Part shown: positions 1-6,788 of the stretch, in pieces | Numbering within the stretch: the first letter of the stretch is position 1 | How the letters are laid out: every line of letters starts with the position of its first letter | NCBI GenBank assembly: GCA_015222065.1 | Contig: JADFUQ010000247.1 | Span: 1 to 9,680 of the forward strand | DNA length: 9,680 bases | Source: Bacteroidota bacterium | GTDB lineage: Bacteria; Bacteroidota; Bacteroidia; Bacteroidales; VadinHA17 | Reading direction: 5' to 3' | Translations under genes and position numbers: made by a program | Notes under the pieces: model-generated | What the model was told of the DNA's origin: nothing | Database searches by the model: none | Seen by the model: the letters and a program-made list of their open reading frames with translations, nothing else

Positions 1-56
1 ATACTGGAATGCTGGAATACTGGAATACTGGAATGCTGGAATATTGGAATGTTGTA
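1..56. repeat. 8-bp tandem repeat, about seven units
   Basis: Seven consecutive 8-bp units follow the pattern ATRYTGGA: ATACTGGA, ATGCTGGA, ATACTGGA, ATACTGGA, ATGCTGGA, ATATTGGA, then a decayed ATGTTGTA. The array begins at or before the window edge, so its full length is unknown. It lies downstream of galE. It has no unique spacers, so it is not CRISPR. The core TACTGG is shared with the 7-bp repeats at 2418-2438 and, on the other strand, at 8930-8957. Confidence 0.9.
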
Positions 57-69
57 GAATCAAGCATCT

Positions 70-123
70 CATGATTCCATTCTTCCTCTTCCCATTATTC
101 CATGATTCCATTCTTCCTCTTCC
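70..123. repeat. 23-bp direct repeat across the galE 3' end
   Basis: Two perfect 23-bp copies lie at 70-92 and 101-123, with a period of 31 bp. Both begin CATGATTCCATTC and end CTTCC. The right copy is inside the last codons of galE. The left copy lies just past the galE stop codon (95-97). The two copies therefore span the end of the gene and suggest a duplication that reached into the coding sequence. Confidence 0.88.
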
Positions 124-1141
124 TTTCTTTCCATTTCTCCCAATTCCATGCTGACAGCATTGTATCATCAAGGCTTTTTTCGGCTTTCCATCCAAGTTCT
201 TTATTCGCGTAGCTTGTATCTCCCCATACTTTTTCCACATCACCGGCCCTTCTGTCAACTATCTTATAATTCAGTTTTTCTCCCGTTGCACGCTCAAACG
301 ATTCAATAGCCTCAAGTACTGATACTCCTTTTCCTGTGCCCAGATTAAAAATTTCATAATTCGCTTTGCTCTGTTTTTTCAGCAACCTTTGTAAAGCGAT
401 AACATGAGCTTTTGCCAGGTCAACAACGTGCAGGTAATCCCGTATTGCCGACCCGTCAGGAGTGTTATAATCATCTCCAAAAACTTTTAGCTCATCACGA
501 ATCCCAATAGCTGTTTGTGTAATAAAAGGGACCAGGTTATCCGGCACACCTGTAGGCAATTCACCGATCAAAGCTGAAGGATGAGCTCCAATTGGATTAA
601 AATACCGGAGTGATATTGCTTTAAGCGAGGGGGTTGAAAGAAGAGTATCACTGATGATCTCTTCCATTACCTGCTTGGTATTACCATAAGGAGACATTGC
701 CTTTTTTACAGGGGCGTTTTCCGAAACAGGTAATTCATCAGGTTGTCCGTAAACAGTACATGATGATGAAAAAACCATATACGGAATATCTTTCTTCTTC
801 ATAAAGTCAAGAAGGTTTATGGTAGATACCAGATTGTTATAGTAATATTTCAGTGGATTTGCTACCGATTCATTAACTGCTTTGAATGCTGCAAAGTGAA
901 TAATTGCTCCTATGCCGGTATGTTTTTTAAAGAAGGAGCTGAGTTGTGGTTTATCACACACATCAAGTTTTTCAAACAGAGGACGCTTACCGGTAATTTC
1001 TTCGATACCATCCAATGCATTTATGCTTGAATTGGAAAGGTTATCAACAATAATAACTTCGAATCCTGATTCGATCAGTTCAACAACAGTATGTGAACCA
1101 ATATAACCAATACCTCCTGTAACGAGAATTTGTTTTTTCAT
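95..1141 (-). CDS. galE: UDP-glucose / UDP-N-acetylglucosamine 4-epimerase
   Basis: This is a cytoplasmic short-chain dehydrogenase-fold enzyme that interconverts UDP-Glc and UDP-Gal, and in some members UDP-GlcNAc and UDP-GalNAc, through a bound NAD. The 348-residue protein has the NAD-binding motif TGGIGYIGSH (residues 8-17), the SSSCTVYG segment with the likely catalytic Ser127, and the YGNTK motif with Tyr152 and Lys156. Where E. coli GalE has Tyr299, which restricts it to non-acetylated sugars, this protein appears to have Val305. That fits acceptance of N-acetylated sugars but is inferred from a by-eye alignment. The ATG is one base after the wbpA stop, which suggests translational coupling. 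The C-terminal tail (about 338-348, rich in Lys and Arg) is unusual and is encoded by a direct repeat. Confidence 0.93.
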   Translation of the reverse strand: MKKQILVTGGIGYIGSHTVVELIESGFEVIIVDNLSNSSINALDGIEEITGKRPLFEKLDVCDKPQLSSFFKKHTGIGAIIHFAAFKAVNESVANPLKYYYNNLVSTINLLDFMKKKDIPYMVFSSSCTVYGQPDELPVSENAPVKKAMSPYGNTKQVMEEIISDTLLSTPSLKAISLRYFNPIGAHPSALIGELPTGVPDNLVPFITQTAIGIRDELKVFGDDYNTPDGSAIRDYLHVVDLAKAHVIALQRLLKKQSKANYEIFNLGTGKGVSVLEAIESFERATGEKLNYKIVDRRAGDVEKVWGDTSYANKELGWKAEKSLDDTMLSAWNWEKWKERKRKNGIME

Positions 1142-1142
1142 T

Positions 1143-2405
1143 TTATAAACTCCAATATTCTAATTTATTAATTTTTCCTTTATATGTTCCTTTTATATCA
1201 ACTAAAATAGTTTTTTCATTTGCAATTGAAGTAAAATATTCTTCGTTAAGCATGCTGTATTCTTTATGATTTACTGCTAAGACAATAGCGTCATACCCTT
1301 TCGAGACCTTCTCTTTAAGGTCAAGCCCAAACTCTTCTCTGACCTCTTTTTTGCTTGCGTAAGGATCAATAACATCCACTTCTACACCGAATGAAATAAA
1401 TTCCTTTATTACATCAACCACTTTGGAATTCCTAATATCACTAACATTTTCTTTAAATGTTATTCCCAATATCAATACTTTAGCTTCAGAAATATTTTTC
1501 TTTTGTGCTATTATTTTTTTGACAGTTTGTTTGGCAATATAAGCGCCCATTGAATCATTAACGAACCGTCCCGAATTAATTATCTGGGCATGATATCCAA
1601 GTTCCCTGGCTTTGTAAGACAGATAGTAAGGATCAACTCCTATACAGTGTCCCCCGACAAGGCCCGGAAAGAAATTCAGGAAATTCCATTTTGTACCTGC
1701 TGCTTCAAGCACTTCGTATGTATTGATATTCATGCGGTTAAAGATAATTGAAAGCTCGTTCATAAAAGCGATATTGATATCTCTTTGCGTGTTTTCAATA
1801 ATTTTGGCAGCTTCGGCAATTTTTATAGAACCGGCACGGTGAATACCTGCTTCAATGATCATTTCGTATGTTTTACTTATGATCTCCAGGGCTTCATCAT
1901 CACAACCAGATACCACTTTAACAATTTTTGTAAGTGTGTGTTCCCTGTCTCCCGGATTTATTCTTTCCGGGGAAAATCCAACTTTAAAATCTTTGCCGCA
2001 GGAAAGTCCACATTCCTTTTCAAGCAAGGGAATACATTCTTCCTCAGTGCATCCGGGGTAAACAGTTGATTCGAAAACGACATAATCTCCTCTTTTTAGC
2101 TGTTTACCTACTAATGATGTGGCATTTAATAGTATGGTAAGGTCAGGAAGATTATGATCATCAATAGGTGTTGGTACTGCAATAATGTGGAAAGATGCCT
2201 TTTTTAAGTTTTTGGGATCAGCAGTGAACTGAATATTTTTTCCCATAAATTCTTCAGGGAGCAACTCATGGCTCGGATCTTCACCTTTTTCCATCAATTT
2301 TATCCTGTCTTCCCGGATATCAAATCCGATAACAGGAAAATTTTTTGCGAATTCCAAAGCTAAGGGAAGTCCTACATATCCCAACCCGGTTACAGATATT
2401 TTCAT
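1143..2405 (-). CDS. wbpA: UDP-N-acetylhexosamine 6-dehydrogenase (WbpA role, TviB/WbpO-like motif)
   Basis: This enzyme is an NAD-dependent, two-step oxidase of the C6 alcohol of a UDP-HexNAc to the uronic acid, acting in the cytoplasm as step 1 of the diacetamido-uronate pathway. The 420 residues show a Rossmann motif GLGYVGLPLA (7-16), FSPERINPGD (144-153, Glu147), the central helix with Lys201 and Asn205, the catalytic Cys254 in GGHCIGVDPYYL, and a C-terminal UDP-binding domain with GITFKEN (314-320) and Asp323/Arg325. The GGHCIGVDPYYL signature marks UDP-HexNAc dehydrogenases rather than UDP-glucose dehydrogenase (GGSCFPKD) or WecC (GGHCIAVDP). It looks closer to TviB/WbpO than to classical WbpA (GGHCIPIDPFYL), so UDP-GlcNAc versus UDP-GalNAc is unsettled. 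The symbol rests on its place beside wbpB, wbpD and wbpE. The start has no Shine-Dalgarno and follows a heptamer repeat. Confidence 0.88.
   Translation of the reverse strand: MKISVTGLGYVGLPLALEFAKNFPVIGFDIREDRIKLMEKGEDPSHELLPEEFMGKNIQFTADPKNLKKASFHIIAVPTPIDDHNLPDLTILLNATSLVGKQLKRGDYVVFESTVYPGCTEEECIPLLEKECGLSCGKDFKVGFSPERINPGDREHTLTKIVKVVSGCDDEALEIISKTYEMIIEAGIHRAGSIKIAEAAKIIENTQRDINIAFMNELSIIFNRMNINTYEVLEAAGTKWNFLNFFPGLVGGHCIGVDPYYLSYKARELGYHAQIINSGRFVNDSMGAYIAKQTVKKIIAQKKNISEAKVLILGITFKENVSDIRNSKVVDVIKEFISFGVEVDVIDPYASKKEVREEFGLDLKEKVSKGYDAIVLAVNHKEYSMLNEEYFTSIANEKTILVDIKGTYKGKINKLEYWSL
1150..1153 (-). promoter_or_regulatory. Shine-Dalgarno-like GGAG for galE
   Basis: On the minus strand GGAG lies 8 nt before the galE ATG, inside the last codons of wbpA. 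It is the only clear Shine-Dalgarno-like site I see before a gene in this window, and it supports reinitiation of ribosomes at the wbpA-galE junction. Confidence 0.5.
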
Positions 2406-2417
2406 GTTCGTTTTATT

Positions 2418-2438
2418 TACTGGTTACTGGTTACTGGT
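2418..2438 (-). repeat. 3 x 7-bp tandem repeat ACCAGTA before wbpA
   Basis: Three perfect TACTGGT units on the plus strand read as ACCAGTA in the sense of wbpA. They end 12 nt before its ATG, within the wbpB-wbpA spacer and so probably within the operon mRNA. The same unit in the same sense precedes yraN at 8930-8957. Confidence 0.92.
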
Positions 2439-2474
2439 GCTTTGAACCTTAAACTCTTCTCTTCTTTCTTTACT

Positions 2475-2501
2475 TTTTACTTTCAACATTTTACTTTCAA
2501 C
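2475..2501 (-). repeat. 13-bp direct repeat at the wbpB stop codon
   Basis: GTTGAAAGTAAAA in the wbpB sense occurs twice, at 2489-2501 and 2475-2487, with a period of 14 bp. The first copy contains the wbpB TGA stop (2497-2499). It is followed by more AGTAAA-type words in the spacer. The arrangement suggests local duplication at the gene end. Confidence 0.82.
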
Positions 2502-3459
2502 TTATTTTCCTACAGATAGGGTGATATTCTCCTTTTAATCCTATGGGTTCAGCATTTCGTATTGTATAAACTGTCTCGATAGATTTTTTTGCATCTTCAA
2601 GACAAAATCCCTTATCCAGGAGTATTTTCTGATAGCTAATTGTATGAAGGTCGGTAAACCCATCACTGAATTCAATTTCTTCACCTTCAAGCTTGATTGA
2701 ACGGTAGGTGCGTTGTCCATTTTCCTTGATTTTAACCGGAATGTCATTTTTATCTACACTAAGGAACCATCTTACTCTTGCTTTTTCAAGTTCAAGATAC
2801 CCGGCAGCTTTATTATTTTGTGATATATGAACCACATTCTTTTTCACATTGCCGAATATCCATGTTAACATATCAAAAAAATGAACACCAATATTTGTAG
2901 CAACCCCGCCAGATTTCTGAATATCTCCTTTCCATGAAATAAAATACCAGTTTCCGCGACTTGTTATATATGTCAGATCGAGATTAAAGATTTTATCCTT
3001 TGGGCTTTCGTCGATTACTTTTTTAAATTTAATAATAGAAGGGTGTAGTCGTAGTTGAAAGATCGTGTTCACCCTTTTGCCGGTTTCCTTTTCAATTACC
3101 TGCAGTGCTTCAATATTCCATGGATTTAATACGATAGGTTTTTCACAGATAGCGTCTGCCTGATGCCGCAACGCAAAACGTATATGTGAATCATGCAGGT
3201 AATTAGGAGAACATATACTGACATAGTCTATTTTTGTTCCAACTCTTCGCAGTTTATCAATATGGCGGTCGAATCGTTCAAATTCCACAAAAAAATCTGA
3301 AGAAGGGAAAAACCCATCCATAACACCAACACTATCAAACTTGTCCAATGCTGCAAGAAGAATATTATTAGTGTCTTTTATAGCTTTTAAATGTCTGACA
3401 GCTATATAACCTGCAACACCAATTAATGCAAAATTTACTTGCTTATCCTTTTTTTTCAT
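2497..3459 (-). CDS. wbpB: UDP-GlcNAcA 3-dehydrogenase, Gfo/Idh/MocA family (WbpB/WlbA)
   Basis: This is a cytoplasmic NAD-dependent oxidoreductase that oxidises C3 of UDP-N-acetyl-glucosaminuronic acid to the 3-keto sugar. In the characterised pathway WbpB is coupled to WbpE, with 2-oxoglutarate regenerating its bound NAD. The 320-residue protein starts with the WbpB/WlbA-type Rossmann segment NFALIGVAGYIAVRHLKAI (about 9-27). It has the Gfo/Idh/MocA motif EKP (106-108, Lys107 probably catalytic) and the segment GGVATNIGVHFFDM (184-197) with His193. Length and motifs fit the WlbA/WbpB subfamily well. It is 91 bp upstream of wbpA and has its own likely promoter at 3480-3512. The last residues and stop codon lie in a short direct repeat. 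Confidence 0.88.
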   Translation of the reverse strand: MKKKDKQVNFALIGVAGYIAVRHLKAIKDTNNILLAALDKFDSVGVMDGFFPSSDFFVEFERFDRHIDKLRRVGTKIDYVSICSPNYLHDSHIRFALRHQADAICEKPIVLNPWNIEALQVIEKETGKRVNTIFQLRLHPSIIKFKKVIDESPKDKIFNLDLTYITSRGNWYFISWKGDIQKSGGVATNIGVHFFDMLTWIFGNVKKNVVHISQNNKAAGYLELEKARVRWFLSVDKNDIPVKIKENGQRTYRSIKLEGEEIEFSDGFTDLHTISYQKILLDKGFCLEDAKKSIETVYTIRNAEPIGLKGEYHPICRKIS

Positions 3460-3784
3460 AGTTATTATTTTGTGGATATCAAAGTTAATTAATATCAGTT
3501 TATAAAGTCAAACAAATTTTGAATTAAATCATCAAATAACAAAAAACAAATCTCAAATAAAATCCAATTAACAAAAAAATAAAAATTCAAAACAGAATTT
3601 ACCAATACATTATTTTTTCTTCTTTTTATTTTCTTTTTTTGAATTTTGAAACTTGATATTTATTTACTCACAAAATAATTAATTTTAAAGGTGTTCGTGA
3701 GATCACTTCGTTAAGTTGTTATTTGATGCTTGTCATTTGTGATTTTTATTATTTATATAAGCTTTCGGACTTTATTTACGGGCT
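3460..3784. other. AT-rich 325-bp gap between wbpD and wbpB with inverted repeats
   Basis: No convincing gene is visible. The stretch is very rich in A and T, with repeated short words such as CAAAT and AATTCAAAA. Two nested inverted-repeat pairs are present: CATCAAATAACAA (3530-3542) with its perfect complement at 3716-3728, and AAAATTCAAAA (3582-3592) with its complement at 3637-3647. The right side carries TCACTTCGTT (3703-3712), which also occurs in the repeat segment at 9516-9525. The wbpB promoter candidate is at the left end. The gap may hold a decayed palindromic element, but base composition alone could produce part of this pattern. Confidence 0.6.
3480..3512 (-). promoter_or_regulatory. 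Likely Bacteroidetes-type promoter for wbpB-wbpA-galE
   Basis: On the minus strand, TTTG (3512-3509) is followed after 21 nt by TAACTTTG (3487-3480), a full match to TAnnTTTG. The -7 box ends 20 nt before the wbpB ATG. An internal promoter here would let the last three genes be expressed separately from wbpE-wbpD, which the long gap between the groups makes plausible. This is a consensus match only. Confidence 0.5.
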
Positions 3785-4372
3785 CTAATTATTATTGCTA
3801 ATTTTATTAACTACACCGTCTTTCAATATATATTTTTCTTTACTTTCCGGACATTCGGCAATACCATCTATATCGAAATTGAGTCTATGTCCAAACTCGC
3901 TCATCCATCCAATAGGGCGACCGGGGTTGCCAACAATAAGTGAGTAAGGTTTAACATTTTTATGAACGACAGCTCCCGCTCCAATAAATGCATATTTTCC
4001 GATACGGATACCGCAAATTATTGTTGCATTAGCCCCGATGCTTGCTCCTTTCTCAACATAGGTTTCTCTATATTCATCTTTTCTGATAATTGCACTTCTT
4101 GGATTAGAAACATTAGTGAATACCATTGAAGGCCCCAGAAAAACATCCTCTTCACATATCACTCCTGTGTAGATAGAAACATTGTTCTGGACTTTCACGT
4201 TTTTCCCAAGTTTAACCTGTGGAGAAACAACAACGTTTTGACCTAAGTTACACTTTTCTCCAATTATACTATCAGACATAATATGCGTAAAATGCCAGAT
4301 TTTAGTTCCTTTTCCTATGCTGCAACCATCATCTATTACAGCTGTTTCGTGTGCAAAATATTCTTTTCCCAT
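3785..4372 (-). CDS. wbpD: UDP-GlcNAc(3N)A N-acetyltransferase (WbpD/WlbB), left-handed beta-helix
   Basis: This acetyl-CoA-dependent transferase acetylates the 3-amino group made by WbpE, giving UDP-2,3-diacetamido-2,3-dideoxy-glucuronic acid in the cytoplasm. Most of the 195 residues are hexapeptide repeats (about 10-150, for example IGKGTK, LGKNVK, IGANAT, IGKYAF, IGAGAV), which predict a trimeric left-handed beta-helix. The segment FTNVSNPRS (85-93) is typical of the WbpD/WlbB group. The C-terminal tail with GHRL and AECPES (172-177) also occurs in this family. It starts 9 bp after the wbpE stop, so the two are surely co-transcribed. No Shine-Dalgarno is seen. A different sugar O- or N-acetyltransferase is possible in principle, but the three partner genes make WbpD the best call. 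Confidence 0.88.
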   Translation of the reverse strand: MGKEYFAHETAVIDDGCSIGKGTKIWHFTHIMSDSIIGEKCNLGQNVVVSPQVKLGKNVKVQNNVSIYTGVICEEDVFLGPSMVFTNVSNPRSAIIRKDEYRETYVEKGASIGANATIICGIRIGKYAFIGAGAVVHKNVKPYSLIVGNPGRPIGWMSEFGHRLNFDIDGIAECPESKEKYILKDGVVNKISNNN

Positions 4373-4381
4373 TAAGATTTA

Positions 4382-5518
4382 TTATTTGTAGTTACTAAAA
4401 AACTTAATCACATGGTTTACAATGTATTCTAACTGCTCTATTTCCAGTTCGGTGTGCATAGGTAATGAAATTACCCGTTGGCTTAAACTTTCGGTAACCG
4501 GAAATTTTCTATTATCATACCCGTAACTGCCGAAGGCTTTTTGCCGGTGAAGAGGGACAGGATAATATATCATTGACGGGATATCATTTTGGGCAAGATA
4601 TTTTTTTAACGGGTCTCTTAATTCAGGATCAGTTAACAAAGTATATTGGTGAAAGATATGTGTTGAAAATTTATCGCGATATGGAATTGTAATATTTTCC
4701 AGGTTTTGGAATGCCTTATCATAAAATGCTGCTGCTTTTTGACGACTCTGGTTATACTCATCAAGATATTTCAGTTTAACATTCAATATGGCTGCCTGGA
4801 TACTGTCAAGCCGTGAATTTACACCAATACTGTCATGATAATATTTTGTCTCCATGCCATGGTTACCTATGTAGCGTATTTTCTTTGCCAGATCATCGTT
4901 ATTTGTTATAATGGCTCCTCCGTCTCCATATGCTCCCAGATTCTTGGAAGGGAAAAAAGAAGTAGTTCCAATATCTCCTATTGTTCCTGCTTTGCTTTTT
5001 AATCCGTTACTGAAAAAATATTCAGCACCAAGGGCTTGTGCAGTATCTTCAATAACAAAAAGGTTGTTCTCTTTCGCGATGTTATGAATCTCATCCATAT
5101 TTGCACATTGCCCGAACAGGTGAACCGGTACAATTGCTTTTGTTTTTGTTGAAAGAGATTTCTTAATGGAGCCGGGGGATATATTAAAACTGCCGGGTTC
5201 AACATCAACAAATACAGGTTTGAGGCCAAGAAAAGCAATCACCTCTGCTGTAGCTATGAATGTAAAATCGGGAGTTATTATTTCATCTCCTGGCTTAAGG
5301 TTTAGCGACATGATTGATATCTGGAGAGCATCCGTCCCGTTACCACAAGGAATAACATGTTTTGCATCCAGGTATTTTTCAAGGTTGTTCTGAAAACTCT
5401 TTACCTCAGGACCATTAATAAATGCGGTGGAATTTATTACTTCTTCGATGGAATTGTTAATTAGGGTCTGAATTTTCTTATATTGTCCCTTAAGGTCAAC
5501 CATCTGTATTTCTTTCAT
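4382..5518 (-). CDS. wbpE: UDP-3-keto-GlcNAcA 3-aminotransferase, DegT/DnrJ/EryC1 family (WbpE/WlbC)
   Basis: This PLP-dependent aminotransferase moves an amino group from glutamate to the 3-keto sugar made by WbpB. The 2-oxoglutarate released is what WbpB uses in the known WbpB-WbpE couple. The 378 residues show the DegT-family layout: GNGTDALQ (59-66), PDFTFIATAEV (83-93), VIEDTAQALGA (155-165, with Asp158 contacting the PLP pyridine nitrogen) and SFFPSKNLGAYGDGGA (187-202), where Lys192 should form the PLP aldimine. RLDSIQAA (236-243) is a further conserved stretch. It is the first gene of the sugar cluster and 233 bp from the divergent HU-SPOR gene. From sequence alone other sugar-3- or -4-aminotransferases are possible; the wbpB and wbpD neighbours decide the call. 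Confidence 0.88.
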   Translation of the reverse strand: MKEIQMVDLKGQYKKIQTLINNSIEEVINSTAFINGPEVKSFQNNLEKYLDAKHVIPCGNGTDALQISIMSLNLKPGDEIITPDFTFIATAEVIAFLGLKPVFVDVEPGSFNISPGSIKKSLSTKTKAIVPVHLFGQCANMDEIHNIAKENNLFVIEDTAQALGAEYFFSNGLKSKAGTIGDIGTTSFFPSKNLGAYGDGGAIITNNDDLAKKIRYIGNHGMETKYYHDSIGVNSRLDSIQAAILNVKLKYLDEYNQSRQKAAAFYDKAFQNLENITIPYRDKFSTHIFHQYTLLTDPELRDPLKKYLAQNDIPSMIYYPVPLHRQKAFGSYGYDNRKFPVTESLSQRVISLPMHTELEIEQLEYIVNHVIKFFSNYK

Positions 5519-5751
5519 GTTTTTATCGGTTTAGAAGGATAATTTTGGCGCTAAGATAAATAAAATCGCATGGATTTGCATTTAAAAAGATAAAAGACAA
5601 AAGGGAAAAGTGAAGAAAAGATTGTGTGACTGTGTGATTGAGAGACAATGAGAGAGAGTATGAAATAATGAGAAAGTTTTAGTAATGAAAATTATTGACC
5701 GGATTAAATTTTATTTATCTTTGTTTTTGAAATAATAAATAAACTTTCATT
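5519..5751. other. Divergent spacer between wbpE and the HU-SPOR gene
   Basis: The left part should hold the wbpE promoter. The best box is TATCTTAG on the minus strand (5558-5551), one mismatch from TAnnTTTG, and I find no matching -33 element. The middle (about 5580-5690) is purine-rich with microrepeats, including TGTGTGAC followed by TGTGTGAT (5623-5638) and GA-rich runs. The right end holds the HU-SPOR promoter described separately. No gene is visible. Confidence 0.6.
5695..5723 (+). promoter_or_regulatory. Likely Bacteroidetes-type promoter for the HU-SPOR gene
   Basis: TTG (5695-5697) is followed after 18 nt by TATCTTTG (5716-5723), a full match to TAnnTTTG. The box ends 28 nt before the TTG start codon, leaving a short leader. 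It is the best promoter match in the window, but rests on consensus only. Confidence 0.6.
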
Positions 5752-6756
5752 TTGGAAAAATATATAAAAGAACTTCTGTTTCAGCACGATTGTGTTATTA
5801 TTCCTGATTTTGGCGGGTTTGTTGCCAATATGCAATCAGCCAGGATTAACCAGGCACAGAATTCGTTCTCCCCACCTTACAAGGAGATAAGTTTTAACCG
5901 TGACCTGAAACATAATGATGGTTTGCTGATTGGTTATGTGTCCAGGGCGAAAAATATTGGGTTTGTTGATGCTAAAAGGCTTGTTGATTCATTTGTGAAG
6001 AATTTGAACATTAAACTCAATAAGGGAGAGAAAGTGATTATTGAAGATGTAGGCGCCCTGCAAATGGATAAAGAGAAAAATATTCAATTCGAACCTTCAA
6101 ATACAATTAATTTCCTGCTTGATTCATATGGATTGGATCATTTTAATTTCGATCTGCTTGAAGAATATGATGTAACTAAACGTATCCAGAAAAAGTTTGA
6201 GGAAAGATCTCCTGCTTCCCTTTCAAGAAGACGTACACTCAGGCGCCTGGCTATTGCTATACCTGTAGTTGTTGCCCTGGTACTTATTCCGTTAAAAACA
6301 AATATGCTGGATTTTAATGCTGATATCTCTTCACTCAATCCTTTTTCCAAAACTGAACAAGTCCAACCCAAAACCGAAAGTACTGTTAGCGAAAAACCGA
6401 AAATTGAAAAGACTGATACAGAGAAGCCTGTAACCATTGAGGAAACAGAAGAGACAGTAGAAACACCCGCGAAAACTATTACTCAGCAATCACCGGTTAG
6501 TCAGTCCGAAAAGCCTGTTGCCGACCTGCATTACTACATCATTGCCGGCAGTTTCCTGAGTGAAAACAATGCAAATAGTATGAAAAAGCAACTTGCAGGA
6601 CAAGGGTTTGATCCGATTGTTTTCAAAGCCAATAATGATTTTTACCGTGTTGGTCTTAAAGGATATCCTTCTATCAACCTTGCAATAAAAGAGATGAGGG
6701 AAATGAGAAAAAAGCAAGGTTTTGAACAGGTATGGGTAACGAAATATTTGCCTTGA
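5752..6756 (+). CDS. HU-CCDC81 and SPOR domain membrane protein
   Basis: The 334-residue protein has three parts. Residues 1 to about 130 match the HU-like CCDC81 domain of Bacteroidetes (KELLFQHDCVIIPDFGGFVAN, residues 6 onward; later HNDGLL). One membrane segment follows a basic stretch (about 166-181, AIAIPVVVALVLIPL). A Glu/Thr/Lys-rich linker leads to a C-terminal SPOR domain (about 258-334, starting LHYYIIAGSF). The layout predicts a cytoplasmic N-terminus, possibly DNA-binding, and a periplasmic SPOR domain; SPOR domains bind peptidoglycan glycan strands lacking stem peptides. A link between chromosome and cell wall or division is a published idea for this family and is not shown here. 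The start is TTG: an in-frame stop at 5740-5742 leaves only ATT as an earlier option, and MEKYIKELLF matches the family N-terminus. Asp19 stands where relatives usually have Gly. Confidence 0.85.
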   Translation: MEKYIKELLFQHDCVIIPDFGGFVANMQSARINQAQNSFSPPYKEISFNRDLKHNDGLLIGYVSRAKNIGFVDAKRLVDSFVKNLNIKLNKGEKVIIEDVGALQMDKEKNIQFEPSNTINFLLDSYGLDHFNFDLLEEYDVTKRIQKKFEERSPASLSRRRTLRRLAIAIPVVVALVLIPLKTNMLDFNADISSLNPFSKTEQVQPKTESTVSEKPKIEKTDTEKPVTIEETEETVETPAKTITQQSPVSQSEKPVADLHYYIIAGSFLSENNANSMKKQLAGQGFDPIVFKANNDFYRVGLKGYPSINLAIKEMREMRKKQGFEQVWVTKYLP

Positions 6757-6788
6757 TACTGGTTAATGTACAGTAGTGCCTTATTTTT

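Noticed and set aside
1..56. CRISPR array
   Set aside because: Units are 8 bp with no unique spacers, and no cas gene is nearby.
5551..5558. wbpE promoter from the TATCTTAG box on the minus strand
   Set aside because: It has one mismatch and no TTG at the expected distance, so it is too weak for a separate feature and is only mentioned in the spacer entry.
6757..6788. Possible bidirectional terminator between the converging HU-SPOR and metG genes
   Set aside because: TGTACAG and CAGTACA words occur, but they do not pair into a stable GC-rich stem with a T tract.
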